DNA from: JAWXCE01 sp033764775
Lineage (GTDB): Bacteria; Pseudomonadota; Alphaproteobacteria; Rhizobiales; Rhodomicrobiaceae
Direction: 5' to 3'
Assembly: GCA_033764775.1 (NCBI GenBank)
Contig: JANRIQ010000018.1
Span: 332,796 to 396,795, forward strand
DNA length: 64,000 nt
Shown here in pieces: positions 42,047 to 50,518 of this stretch. The notes below the pieces were generated by a model. The model saw only the letters and a program-made list of their open reading frames with translations, made no database searches and was not told the DNA's origin. The first letter of the stretch is position 1, and each line of letters starts with the position of its first letter. The position numbers were made by a program, and so were the translations under genes.

Positions 42047-42088
42047 GAAAACCATTAGCGAAGGTCGCCGTCCGCTGGGATGGTTTTC
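42047..42088 (+). promoter_or_regulatory. rpsF leader stem-loop, possible S6:S18 autoregulatory site
   Basis: GAAAACCAT (42047-42055) pairs exactly with ATGGTTTTC (42080-42088). Inside, AGCG (42057-42060) can pair with CGCT (42073-42076), leaving a loop containing GTCGCCGTC. Known ribosomal S6:S18 leader elements upstream of rpsF are stem-loops with a conserved CCG near a bulge. The position, 94 bases before the rpsF start, and the CCG fit. A strict match to the published consensus was not established. Confidence 0.4.
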
Positions 42089-42181
42089 CCCGTGTTTCCG
42101 CTCTTCACAGACGACTTTTAGGCCTTTGATCGGCTTAAAGGGGCTTCGCGCCGGGCGCAAACGAGAAAGGCATCGCGACGC

Positions 42182-42694
42182 ATGGCGTTATACGAACATG
42201 TTTTCCTTGCCCGGCAGGACATCACCGCCGCGCAGGCTCAAGGTCTTATCAAGACCTTCCAGACCATCATCGAAGAGGGCGGCGGCAAGGTCGGCAAGAC
42301 CGAGTACTGGGGCCTGAAATCGATTTCCTACAAAATCAAGAAAAACCGCAAGGCGCACTACGCGCTGATGAACATCGACGCGCCGCATCAGGCGGTGGCC
42401 GAGATGGAGCGGCAGATGAGCATCTCGACCGACGTGATCCGCTTCATGACCGTGCGCGTGGATGAGCTCGAGGAGAAGCCCTCGGCCGCCATGCGCCGCT
42501 CGGACGACCGCGAGCGCGAGCGCGGCGAGCGGGGCGATTTCCGCGGCGGCGACAGGGGCGGCGATCGGGGGCCGCGTCCGCCGCGCCGCGAGGGCGGCTT
42601 CGGCGACGGCGGCGGCTTCCGCTCGGAGGGCCCGCGGGAGGGCGGACGGTTCGGACGGCGCGATGAGGCGCAAGCGCAGGGAGACGCGGAATGA
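42182..42694 (+). CDS. rpsF: 30S ribosomal protein S6
   Basis: A 170-residue S6. The core (residues 1 to about 100) has YEHVFLARQDITAAQAQGL at the N-terminus, EYWGLKSISYKIKKNRKAHY and DVIRFMTVRVDEL. After it comes a long Arg/Gly/Asp-rich tail of about 65 residues with repeated RGG/DRGGDRG units, longer than the E. coli tail but typical of Rhizobiales. It overlaps rpsR by four bases, linking synthesis of the two proteins that form a heterodimer in the 30S platform. Confidence 0.97.
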   Translation: MALYEHVFLARQDITAAQAQGLIKTFQTIIEEGGGKVGKTEYWGLKSISYKIKKNRKAHYALMNIDAPHQAVAEMERQMSISTDVIRFMTVRVDELEEKPSAAMRRSDDRERERGERGDFRGGDRGGDRGPRPPRREGGFGDGGGFRSEGPREGGRFGRRDEAQAQGDAE

Positions 42695-42957
42695 GCATGG
42701 GACAAAGCCAAGGCGCGGCCGCAAGCGGCGGCGCGCGGCGCACCTTCAACCGCCGGCGCAAGACGTGCCCGTTCTCCAGCGATCAGGCCCCGCCGATCGA
42801 CTACAAGGATGTGAAGCTGCTTCAGCGCTTCATCTCGGAGCGCGGCAAGATCGTGCCGAGCCGGATCACCGCCGTCTCCGCCAAAAAGCAGCGCGAGCTG
42901 GCCACCGCCATCAAGCGGGCGCGGTTTCTCGGGCTTCTGCCATACATTCTGAAATAA
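42691..42957 (+). CDS. rpsR: 30S ribosomal protein S18
   Basis: An 88-residue ribosomal protein with the characteristic FNRRRKTCPFSS, IDYKDVKLLQRFISERGKI and RELATAIKRARFLGLLPY segments. It starts at ATG 42691 within the rpsF stop (ATGA). It binds S6 and 16S rRNA. A DUF2232 membrane gene follows after 93 bp and rplI after that. Confidence 0.98.
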   Translation: MSMGQSQGAAASGGARRTFNRRRKTCPFSSDQAPPIDYKDVKLLQRFISERGKIVPSRITAVSAKKQRELATAIKRARFLGLLPYILK

Positions 42958-43050
42958 TACAGGGCGTGCGCGAGGAGTGGCCTTGCGCGGCGTCCGGTTG
43001 GGCAGGAGGCGCGCCTCCGCTCTAACCGCTCCAACCCAGCGGGACAGCTC

Positions 43051-44001
43051 ATGACTTCGCCTGTGTTCATCGGCCTCATTTGCGGCGTGGCCTCCGCGCT
43101 CGCCTACGCCTCGCTTGCAACCCAGACGCCGCTCGCGTTCGGGCTTTTCCTGTTCGCGCCGCTCGGCCTTTTCGTCGCGGGCCTCGGCTGGGGCGGATTG
43201 CTCGGACTGTTCGCCATGTCGGCCGGCGCGGCGCTGTCGGGCTTTCTGCTCGGCGGCTCGGGCGCCGTCGGGTTTGCGCTCATCGTGGGACTGACCCCTG
43301 TCGTGTCGTGCTTTGCGGCCGAGCGCGGCGCGTTCGCGGCGGACGACGCCCCTCCTGCGACGCCGCTCAGCCCGGGCGCGCTCGTGGCGGTGTCGGTTTC
43401 GTGCGCGGCGGTGGTCGCGGCGGCGCTCATGGAGCTGGCGGGCGTCAGCGAGCCGCAGTTCCGGGAGCAGATGTCCGAGTTCTTCAAGCAGGAGAATGTG
43501 CGCGACATGATCGGCCTGGCCGCCGCATCGCCGGAACTCTTCGAACAAACGCTGGACATCACCGTCAGCCTCATCCTGCCGGCCATGACGGGGGCCATCC
43601 TTACGATCCTGATGCTGTTGAATTTCTGGGCGGCGGCGAGCATCCTGCGGCGATCCGGCCGTTTGATGCGGCCCTGGCCCGACCTGGCGGTGATGCGCTA
43701 CCCGAACGGTCTGGCCATCGCCGCCATATTGGCCACCGCGTTCGCCTTCGCCTCGGGCGGTCAGCAGATGTACGCGGCCGCCGCAGCAGGGGCGCTGCTC
43801 GCGGCCTATTTCATTATGGGCATGATCGTGGTGCGCGCGCTCGCCAGCGCTCTGCCCTTCCGGACGCTCGCGTTAGCGATCGTTTGGGCCAGCCTGATTT
43901 TCCTCACCTGGCCCGCCTTTCTGCTCATCGCGGCGACGGGGCTTGCGGATCAGTTTTTCAATCTGCGCGGGGTCGGCGACGAACCGACATCCGCGTCGTA
44001 A
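43051..44001 (+). CDS. DUF2232 polytopic membrane protein
   Basis: A 316-residue protein with eight or so hydrophobic segments. It belongs to the uncharacterised DUF2232 family always found between rpsR and rplI in Rhizobiales and some relatives. A large loop around residues 115-175 is charged and helical (FREQMSEFFKQENVRDMI). Its function is unknown; position in a ribosomal operon does not prove a link to translation. Confidence 0.88.
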   Translation: MTSPVFIGLICGVASALAYASLATQTPLAFGLFLFAPLGLFVAGLGWGGLLGLFAMSAGAALSGFLLGGSGAVGFALIVGLTPVVSCFAAERGAFAADDAPPATPLSPGALVAVSVSCAAVVAAALMELAGVSEPQFREQMSEFFKQENVRDMIGLAAASPELFEQTLDITVSLILPAMTGAILTILMLLNFWAAASILRRSGRLMRPWPDLAVMRYPNGLAIAAILATAFAFASGGQQMYAAAAAGALLAAYFIMGMIVVRALASALPFRTLALAIVWASLIFLTWPAFLLIAATGLADQFFNLRGVGDEPTSAS

Positions 44002-44028
44002 TCGTTGAGACACATCGAAGGAGCGAAT

Positions 44029-44601
44029 ATGGAAGTCATTCTGTTGGAGCGCATCGGCCGCCTGGGCCAGATGGGCGACGTGGTGAAGGTGCGCGACGGC
44101 TACGCGCGCAACTTTCTGTTGCCGCAAGGCAAGGCGTTGCGGGCGACGAAGGAGAGCCGCCAGCGGTTCGAGAAGGAGCGCGCCCAGCTTGAGGCTCGCA
44201 ATCTTGAGCTGAAGCGCGAAGCCGAGGCGGTGGCGGAGAAGCTCGCCGGCAAAAACTTCGTGGTGTTGCGCCAGGCGGGCGACAGCGGGCAGCTCTACGG
44301 TTCGGTGTCGACGCGCGACGTTGCCGAAATGATCACCGCCGGCGGCTTCACCCTGGAGCGCAGCCAGGTGCTGCTCGACCGTCCAATCAAGACCATCGGC
44401 CTGCAGGAGGTGAAAATCGGACTGCACCCAGAGGTTATCGTGAAGGTCGGCGTCAACGTGGCGCGGACCGAGGAAGAGGCGGAGCGTCAGGCGAGAGGCG
44501 AGGACGTGACCATGCGTCGCGAAGAGCCCGACGAGGACGCCATCCGCCCCGAAGACGTGTTCCAGGCGGACGCCATGCCGGACGAAGACGAAGCGGCCTG
44601 A
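44029..44601 (+). CDS. rplI: 50S ribosomal protein L9
   Basis: A 190-residue L9: EVILLERIGRLGQMGDVVKV and DGYARNFLLPQGKAL form the rRNA-binding N-domain, a long connecting helix follows (residues about 45-75), then the C-domain with LYGSVSTRDVAEMI. After residue 150 there is an acidic extension of about 40 residues ending in DEDEAA, longer than E. coli L9. ATG 44029 sits after GGAGCG, a good ribosome site. Confidence 0.97.
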   Translation: MEVILLERIGRLGQMGDVVKVRDGYARNFLLPQGKALRATKESRQRFEKERAQLEARNLELKREAEAVAEKLAGKNFVVLRQAGDSGQLYGSVSTRDVAEMITAGGFTLERSQVLLDRPIKTIGLQEVKIGLHPEVIVKVGVNVARTEEEAERQARGEDVTMRREEPDEDAIRPEDVFQADAMPDEDEAA

Positions 44602-44690
44602 GCGTCGCGGCGTCGCGAAATGTCCGTGCGCGTCGCCGAACCGCCGCATTGCCGCTCTAGCACGACGAAGCTCAACAGGGAGTGATGTCG

Positions 44691-45164
44691 ATGCTTAGAA
44701 CATTGGCGCATGTGGCGCTCGCGACTTTCCTTGCGTGCGCCTCGGCGGGCGCCGCCATCGCGCAGACCGACCCGGCTCGGGCGGCCGCCGCGCGCGACCT
44801 GCTCACCGTGACCGGCGTGTCGCGTCAGATCGACGGCATGATCGAGGCGATGCTTGGCGGCTTCAAGCAAGGCCAGGGCGATGCCGACTCGCCCCAGGCA
44901 AGGGCGGCCGCGAAGGCGTTCGAGGGCTTCATGGAGCGCTTTCTGGGCTACAAAAACGAAATGATCGAGGATTTCGTCGAGCTTTACGCCTCACGCTTCA
45001 CGGCCGAGGAGATGACCGCGCTCGCTGATTTCTACCGCGGCGGGGTCGGCGCCAAATTCATCACGCAGATGCCAGAGCTGATGCAGGCCGGATCGCAGAT
45101 CGGCATCAAATACGGGCAGCGGATCATGCAGGAGATGCAGGCCGAGCTCGGCAAACGCCCCTGA
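44691..45164 (+). CDS. exported DUF2059 protein
   Basis: A 157-residue protein with a signal peptide (RTLAHVALATFLACASAGAAIA). The C-terminal half matches DUF2059: YASRFTAEEMTALADFYRGGVGAKF, followed by TQMPELM. The family is widespread and functionally undefined. ATG 44691 lies eight bases after AGGGAG; ATG 44685 is the alternative. It interrupts the usual rplI-dnaB adjacency together with the next small gene. An AACGGT/ACCGTT inverted repeat follows the stop at 45176-45192. Confidence 0.85.
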   Translation: MLRTLAHVALATFLACASAGAAIAQTDPARAAAARDLLTVTGVSRQIDGMIEAMLGGFKQGQGDADSPQARAAAKAFEGFMERFLGYKNEMIEDFVELYASRFTAEEMTALADFYRGGVGAKFITQMPELMQAGSQIGIKYGQRIMQEMQAELGKRP

Positions 45165-45274
45165 AGCGGCCGTTAAACGGTTTATTACCGTTAATCAGTT
45201 TGCGTCCTTGCTCGAGCTTGACATCGGGGCAGTTGTCTATAAACCTGAAGTTGTAAATCAACTTGAGGTTAGCT

Positions 45275-45559
45275 ATGCGTCTGTTTACCTTCTTATTAGC
45301 ATTGGTTGCAAATTCGGTATCGGGAACCGATGCGTTCGCTTGTATTGAGCATTTCGTCAAGCGAGACGGGACGACATGCTATCTCTACGTTACGAACAAC
45401 TGCTCTGCTCCCGTCACATGCCATGTGAACATGCCAACCTATACCGGCGGCGGGCAACTCTACGGAAACTCCTACACTTTGCGGCTTCAAACAGGCCAAC
45501 AGCGCTGGTATGGCGCGACGGGAGCAGCGTGCGGCGCCCCCCAAGTCAGTTGCAATTGA
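45275..45559 (+). CDS. small secreted cysteine-rich protein of unknown function
   Basis: A 94-residue protein with signal peptide (LFTFLLALVANSVSGTDAFA) and a mature domain with seven cysteines (ACIEH, TTCYLY, NNCSAPVTCHV, AACGAP, VSCN). Gly/Tyr/Asn-rich sequence in the middle suggests a compact beta structure. A GAGG six bases before ATG 45275 supports the start. The gene is less GC-rich than its neighbours, and I recognise no family. It lies between a DUF2059 gene and dnaB in an otherwise conserved ribosomal-protein/replication block. Confidence 0.75.
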   Translation: MRLFTFLLALVANSVSGTDAFACIEHFVKRDGTTCYLYVTNNCSAPVTCHVNMPTYTGGGQLYGNSYTLRLQTGQQRWYGATGAACGAPQVSCN

Positions 45560-45671
45560 TACTCATTCGCCCGTGTCCATAAAAAGTTGCGGGCCACAAT
45601 CGTAACTGTGCAAACTTTGGATTTTCGACGAGTGAAGGCGGCGGCGGGCGGGAATCGGGTAGCGTGCCGCC

Positions 45672-47183
45672 ATGAAAACGAATCCTTCCCCCTTCCCCGC
45701 GCACTCATCGACGCCGTCCGACGCCGCGCTCCCCTTTCGCCAGGCGCCCCACAATGTGGAGGCCGAACAGGCGCTACTCGGCGCGATCCTCGTGAACAAC
45801 GAGGCGTTCGACCGGGTCTCGGCCTTTCTGGAGCCGCATCATTTTTTCGAGCCGCTGCACGCGCGCATTTTCGAGACGGCGGCGAAACTCATCCAGGCCG
45901 GCAAGCAGGCGACGCCGATCACTCTGAAGACCTTCTTCGACAAGGAGGATCCGCTCGGGGACGTGACCGTGCCGCAATATCTCGGGCGGCTCGCGGCGCA
46001 TGCGACGACGATCATCAACGCCGCCGATTACGGCCGCACGGTGTACGATCTTTCCGTTCGGCGCGACCTCATCCTGATCGGCGAGGATATGGTCAACGTG
46101 GCTTACGATTCGCCGGTCGACGCTCCGCCCGAGACGCAAATCGAAGAGGCCGAGCAGCGCCTCTACAGCCTGGCCGAGAAAGGCAAGCACGGCTCGGGGT
46201 TTCTCACCTTCGGCTGGGCGACGACCGAGGCCATCGAGATGGCGTCGAAGGCGTATCAGCGCGAGGGCGGCCTCTCGGGCATCTCGACGGGGTTGAAGGA
46301 CCTCGACCGTTCGCTCGGCGGCCTGCAGAATTCCGACCTCATCATCCTTGCCGGGCGCCCGTCGATGGGCAAGACGGCGCTCGCCACCAACATCGCGTTC
46401 AACGTGGCGCGCGCGCACCGCACGGCGAAGGGGCCGACCGGGGAAGAGGAGACGGTGGACGGCGCAGTCGTTGGTTTTTTCAGCCTGGAGATGTCGGCGG
46501 AGCAACTCGCGACCCGGGTCATCGCCGAGCAGGCGCAGATCCCCTCGGAGAAAATCCGCCGCGGCATGATCACCGAGGACGAATTTCACCGGCTCGTGCA
46601 GGTGAGCCAGGATTTGCAAACCCTGCCGCTGTTCATCGACCACACCGGCGGCATCTCCATCGCGCAGCTCGCCGCCCGCGCCCGCAAGCTGAAGCGGCAA
46701 AAGGGGCTGGGGCTCATCATCGTCGACTATTTGCAACTGCTCTCCGGCTCGTCGCGCCGCGCCAGCGAGGGCCGGGTGCAGGAAGTGACCGAGATCACCA
46801 CGGGGCTGAAGGCGCTCGCCAAGGAGCTGGCCGTGCCGATCGTCGCGCTGTCGCAGCTCTCGCGGCAGGTCGAGAACCGCGAGGACAAGCGGCCGCAGTT
46901 GGCGGACTTGCGCGAATCTGGCTCAATCGAGCAAGATGCGGATGTGGTGATGTTCGTCTTCCGCGAGGAATATTATGTGCAGCGGCGCGAACCTTCGACC
47001 ACCAAGGTCGAGGATCACCAGAAGTGGCAAGACGAAATGGATCAGTGCCAGGGGCTCGCCGAGGTCATCATCGGCAAGCAGCGGCATGGCCCGACGGGCA
47101 CGGTGCGGCTACAATTCCACTCCGACGTGACCCGCTTCTCCGACCTTGCCACAGAGGAGCGCCTGCCCGCCAGAACGCGGTAG
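45672..47183 (+). CDS. dnaB: replicative DNA helicase
   Basis: The hexameric 5'-3' helicase of the replication fork, 503 residues. The N-terminal domain begins PHNVEAEQALLGAIL. The RecA-like C-domain has GRPSMGKTALA (Walker A), LIIVDYLQLL (Walker B), FFSLEMSAEQL and QLSRQVENREDKRP, then RESGSIEQDADVV. There is a slightly extended insertion between Walker A and the FSLEMS strand (the AKGPTGEEETVDG segment), often seen in Alphaproteobacteria. alr starts nine bases after its stop. Confidence 0.98.
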   Translation: MKTNPSPFPAHSSTPSDAALPFRQAPHNVEAEQALLGAILVNNEAFDRVSAFLEPHHFFEPLHARIFETAAKLIQAGKQATPITLKTFFDKEDPLGDVTVPQYLGRLAAHATTIINAADYGRTVYDLSVRRDLILIGEDMVNVAYDSPVDAPPETQIEEAEQRLYSLAEKGKHGSGFLTFGWATTEAIEMASKAYQREGGLSGISTGLKDLDRSLGGLQNSDLIILAGRPSMGKTALATNIAFNVARAHRTAKGPTGEEETVDGAVVGFFSLEMSAEQLATRVIAEQAQIPSEKIRRGMITEDEFHRLVQVSQDLQTLPLFIDHTGGISIAQLAARARKLKRQKGLGLIIVDYLQLLSGSSRRASEGRVQEVTEITTGLKALAKELAVPIVALSQLSRQVENREDKRPQLADLRESGSIEQDADVVMFVFREEYYVQRREPSTTKVEDHQKWQDEMDQCQGLAEVIIGKQRHGPTGTVRLQFHSDVTRFSDLATEERLPARTR

Positions 47184-47192
47184 GAGAACCAC

Positions 47193-48368
47193 GTGCTCCA
47201 CGAATGGAAGCCGTTTCAGGGCGGGCGCATCGCAGGCGTCGTCATGGCTGACCCGCCGCTCGCGAGGCCATCCAGCAACGGGCTGCTCGTCGTCGACCTT
47301 GGCGCCCTGCGGCGCAATTACCGCACCTTGAAAAACGCAGTCGCGCCCGCTGCCTGCGCCGCCGTGGTCAAAGCCGACGCTTACGGCCTCGGGCTTGCTC
47401 CGGTCGTCAAAGCGCTGCTGGCCGAGGATTGCTCGACCTTCTTCGTGGCGACGCTGAGCGAGGCGAAAGCGCTGAAAGCCGTCGCCCCAGCCGCCGCCGT
47501 CTACGCCTTCAACGGTTTGGCGCCAGGCGCCGCGCCCGAGTTCGCGGCCGCCGATGTGCGTCCCGTGCTGAACAGCATCGAGGAGGCGAAGGACTGGGCC
47601 GACCACAATGACCGCACGTTCCGACAATTCCCGGCCGCGATCCACATCGACACCGGCATGAACCGGCTCGGCCTTTCGGCGACCGACGCCGGGCGGCTCT
47701 CGCAGGCCAGCGACATCATCGGCGCGTTTCCTGTGTCGCTCGTCATGAGCCACCTGGCCTGCGGCGACGACCCCGCCGACCCCAGAAACGCCGTTCAGCG
47801 GGACGCCTTCGCCGCGCTTTCCGGACTGTTTCGCGCTGAGAAGAAAAGCCTCGCCAACTCCGCCGGCGTGTTTCTGGGACGGGGCTATCATTTCTCGCTC
47901 GCGCGCCCGGGCGTGGCGCTTTATGGCGGCCGCTTCTCGCGCACCGTCGCGCCGCTTGAGCCGGTGGTGCGGCTCTACGCGCGCATCGCGCAAATCCGCG
48001 AGGCGGAGAAAGGCGAAACGGTCGGCTATGGCGGCGCCTACACCTGCACGCGGCGCACGCGGCTCGCGACCATCTCGGCGGGCTACGCCGACGGCTTCAA
48101 GCGGCTGCTGGGCGCGGAGGACGGGGCGGGCGGCTGGGCGGTTTACGTGGGCGACGTGCGCGCACCGCTCGTCGGCCGCGTGTCGATGGACCTGCTCATG
48201 GCGGACGTGACGGACGTGCCCGAGCCGCTCGCGCGGCGCGGCGCGCTGGTCGAGATCATCGGCGAGCATGTGACGCTCGACGACATCGCGGCGGCGGCGG
48301 GGACGATCGGGTATGAGATGCTCACCAGCCTCGGCGCACGGTACGAGCGCGTGTATACGGAGTCCTGA
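47193..48368 (+). CDS. alr: alanine racemase
   Basis: PLP enzyme making D-alanine for peptidoglycan. The 391-residue protein has VVKADAYGLG with the PLP-binding Lys60, HIDTGMNRLGL, and ISAGYADGF/RVSMDLLMADVTD in the C-terminal domain. The start is a GTG at 47193, five bases after a perfect AGGAGA; a later ATG at 47244 is possible but lacks such a site. The stop overlaps radA by one base. Confidence 0.95.
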   Translation: MLHEWKPFQGGRIAGVVMADPPLARPSSNGLLVVDLGALRRNYRTLKNAVAPAACAAVVKADAYGLGLAPVVKALLAEDCSTFFVATLSEAKALKAVAPAAAVYAFNGLAPGAAPEFAAADVRPVLNSIEEAKDWADHNDRTFRQFPAAIHIDTGMNRLGLSATDAGRLSQASDIIGAFPVSLVMSHLACGDDPADPRNAVQRDAFAALSGLFRAEKKSLANSAGVFLGRGYHFSLARPGVALYGGRFSRTVAPLEPVVRLYARIAQIREAEKGETVGYGGAYTCTRRTRLATISAGYADGFKRLLGAEDGAGGWAVYVGDVRAPLVGRVSMDLLMADVTDVPEPLARRGALVEIIGEHVTLDDIAAAAGTIGYEMLTSLGARYERVYTES

Positions 48369-49783
48369 TGGCGAAGGGTGCGGCAGTTTTTGTCTGCCAG
48401 GCCTGCGGGGCCGCCGCCTCAAAATGGGCCGGTCGCTGCGCCGACTGCGGCGGCTGGAACACGCTCGCGCAGGAAGCCGCCAGCGCTCCTGGCTCGGCGC
48501 TCGCCGCGGCGCGCAAATCGAAGGCGCCCGCCGCCGCGTTTGAGACCCTCGCCGCCCGCGAGGAGGAGCGGGCCCGCTTCACCTCCGGCATGCCCGAGTT
48601 CGACCGCGCCATCGGCGGCGGTTTCACGCCCGGCTCGGCCATCCTCGTCGGCGGCGACCCTGGCATCGGCAAATCGACGCTCCTCATGCAGATCGCCGCG
48701 GCGGCGGCGGACGCTGGGCGCGCGGCGGTCTACGTCTCCGGCGAGGAGGCGACCCAGCAACTCCGCCTGCGCGCGGCGCGGCTCGGCGTGGACAAGTCGC
48801 CCGTGCGGGTCGCGGCGGAAACCGGCGTCGCCGCCATTTTCGCCGCGCTCGACGGCGCCCCGCCTCCCGACCTGCTCATTATCGACTCCATCCAGACGCT
48901 GTGGAGCGACGTGATCGACAGCGCGCCCGGCACGGTCTCTCAGGTGCGCGCCTCGGCGCAGGCGCTTGTGTCTTACGCCAAAAAGCGCGGCTCGGCCGTC
49001 ATTCTTGTCGGCCATGTGACGAAGGACGGGCAGATCGCCGGGCCGAAGGTGATCGAGCACATGGTCGACACGGTGCTCTATTTCGACGGCGGCGACGCGC
49101 AGGATTTCCGCCTGCTGCGCGCGATGAAGAACCGCTTCGGCCCGGCGAACGAAATCGGCGTGTTCGAGATGCGCGGCGATGGCCTGCGCGGCGTCGCCAA
49201 TCCCTCCGAGCTGTTTCTTTCAGGGCGCGAGGCGAACGCGCCGGGGGCCGCCGTGTTTGCGGGCGTCGAAGGCTCGCGGCCGCTGCTTGTTGAAATTCAA
49301 GCGCTCGTTGCGCCCTCCCCCTTCGCGGCGCCCCGCCGCGCCGCCGTTGGGTGGGACTTGACGCGGCTCGCCATGATCCTCGCCGTGCTCGACGCCCGCT
49401 GCGGCGTGCGCCTCGGCCAGCACGATGTATACCTGAACGTGGCGGGCGGGCTGAAAATCGCCGAACCGGCGGCCGATCTCGCTGTAGCGGCCGCGCTCAT
49501 CTCCGCCATCGCGGGCGAGCCGCTGCCGCCGACATGCGTCTATTTCGGCGAGGTGAGCCTGTCGGGCGCGGTGCGGCAGGTCGGACAAACGGCGCTGCGC
49601 CTCAAGGAGGCCGCGAAGCTCGGCTTCAACGCCGCCGTCATCCCCGGCGCAGGCGATGCGCCCCCGGCCGAGAAGGGGTTCAAACTATCGCGAATCAAAA
49701 CCCTAAGGGAACTGGAGCCGCATCTGATGCGCGCGGCGGTGAAGCGTTCCCGCGAGCGAGCTGCGGACGACCGGTTGGAATGA
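48368..49783 (+). CDS. radA: DNA repair protein RadA
   Basis: RecA-like branch-migration ATPase that processes recombination intermediates. The 471-residue protein starts with a zinc finger (FVCQACG and CADCGGW), then GGDPGIGKSTL as Walker A and LLIIDSIQTL as Walker B, then KNRFGPANE, the RadA-specific motif, and a Lon-like C-terminal domain (VAGGLKIAEPAADLAVAAAL). It starts within the alr stop codon, so the two are coupled. Confidence 0.97.
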   Translation: MAKGAAVFVCQACGAAASKWAGRCADCGGWNTLAQEAASAPGSALAAARKSKAPAAAFETLAAREEERARFTSGMPEFDRAIGGGFTPGSAILVGGDPGIGKSTLLMQIAAAAADAGRAAVYVSGEEATQQLRLRAARLGVDKSPVRVAAETGVAAIFAALDGAPPPDLLIIDSIQTLWSDVIDSAPGTVSQVRASAQALVSYAKKRGSAVILVGHVTKDGQIAGPKVIEHMVDTVLYFDGGDAQDFRLLRAMKNRFGPANEIGVFEMRGDGLRGVANPSELFLSGREANAPGAAVFAGVEGSRPLLVEIQALVAPSPFAAPRRAAVGWDLTRLAMILAVLDARCGVRLGQHDVYLNVAGGLKIAEPAADLAVAAALISAIAGEPLPPTCVYFGEVSLSGAVRQVGQTALRLKEAAKLGFNAAVIPGAGDAPPAEKGFKLSRIKTLRELEPHLMRAAVKRSRERAADDRLE

Positions 49784-49871
49784 TTCTGTGGACGCTTTAG
49801 CGCAAGTCTTATAAGCCAATCGTGGAAACGCTAGTCATGGGTAGGACGCCCGTGTTGTAGAGGTTCGTGCG

Positions 49872-50489
49872 ATGCCGTTTTCCTGGCTTGATGTGATCCT
49901 TGTCGTCATCATGCTGCTGTCGGGCTTCCTCGCGATGCTGCGGGGTTTGACCCGTGAAATGCTGGCCATCATGTCCTGGGCGCTGGCGGCCCTCGCCACG
50001 CTCTTTCTGTTCCCGAACTACCGGGATATCGCGCGCAAATACATCCAACCGGACATCCTCGCCGATGCCGCGCTCGCCGGCACGATATTCATCGTAGTTT
50101 TGATCGTGGCGAGCCTCGTCACGATCCGACTGTCCGATCAAATCCTCGACAGCCGCGTGGGAGCGCTTGACCGCACGCTCGGATTTGTGTTCGGACTTGC
50201 TCGCGGTCTGATTCTTGTGGTCATCTCGTATGAATTGGTCGCGCTCATCGTGGAGCGCAAAGACTTCCCCGACTGGGTGCAGACGGCGCAAAGCCGACGG
50301 TTCATTGAATCGACTGGCGACAACATTATCTCTTTGCTGCCGGACAATCCGGCCTCGATTTTCCGCAGCCGGGAGCCGGCGCCGGGCGCCGCCGACGAAC
50401 GGACGGACGCAGGCGGCGATCGCGGTTACGCCACAGGCGAGCGGCGCGGTCTTGATGAAGCAGTGGGGGCCGCCACCCGGCCACGATAG
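49872..50489 (+). CDS. cvpA: CvpA-family inner-membrane protein
   Basis: A 205-residue protein with four hydrophobic segments and a hydrophilic C-terminal tail rich in Asp/Arg. DVILVVIMLLSGFLAMLRGL and SRVGALDRTLGFVFGLARGL are typical of CvpA. Homologues upstream of purF affect colicin V production, envelope stress tolerance and biofilm; the molecular role is not settled. It is 29 bp before purF. Confidence 0.92.
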   Translation: MPFSWLDVILVVIMLLSGFLAMLRGLTREMLAIMSWALAALATLFLFPNYRDIARKYIQPDILADAALAGTIFIVVLIVASLVTIRLSDQILDSRVGALDRTLGFVFGLARGLILVVISYELVALIVERKDFPDWVQTAQSRRFIESTGDNIISLLPDNPASIFRSREPAPGAADERTDAGGDRGYATGERRGLDEAVGAATRPR

Positions 50490-50518
50490 CGACATTGACC
50501 AAAGAAAGACGCAGGGCG

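Larger units (their letters stand above)
41850..42181. other. 332-bp divergent intergenic region between fabD and rpsF
   Basis: The longest gene-free stretch in the window. It holds a plus-strand rpsF promoter (41954-41981), a roughly 190-base rpsF leader with a 9-bp stem-loop at 42047-42088, and a second imperfect hairpin (TTTAGGCC against GGCTTAAA) near 42117-42139. On the minus strand there is a TTGACA that may belong to fabD. No small ORF in it looks coding. Confidence 0.7.

Noticed and set aside
45176..45192. AACGGT/ACCGTT inverted repeat after the DUF2059 gene as a replication or CtrA site
   Set aside because: The spacing does not fit the TTAA-N7-TTAA pattern and the stem is only six base pairs; at best a weak terminator.
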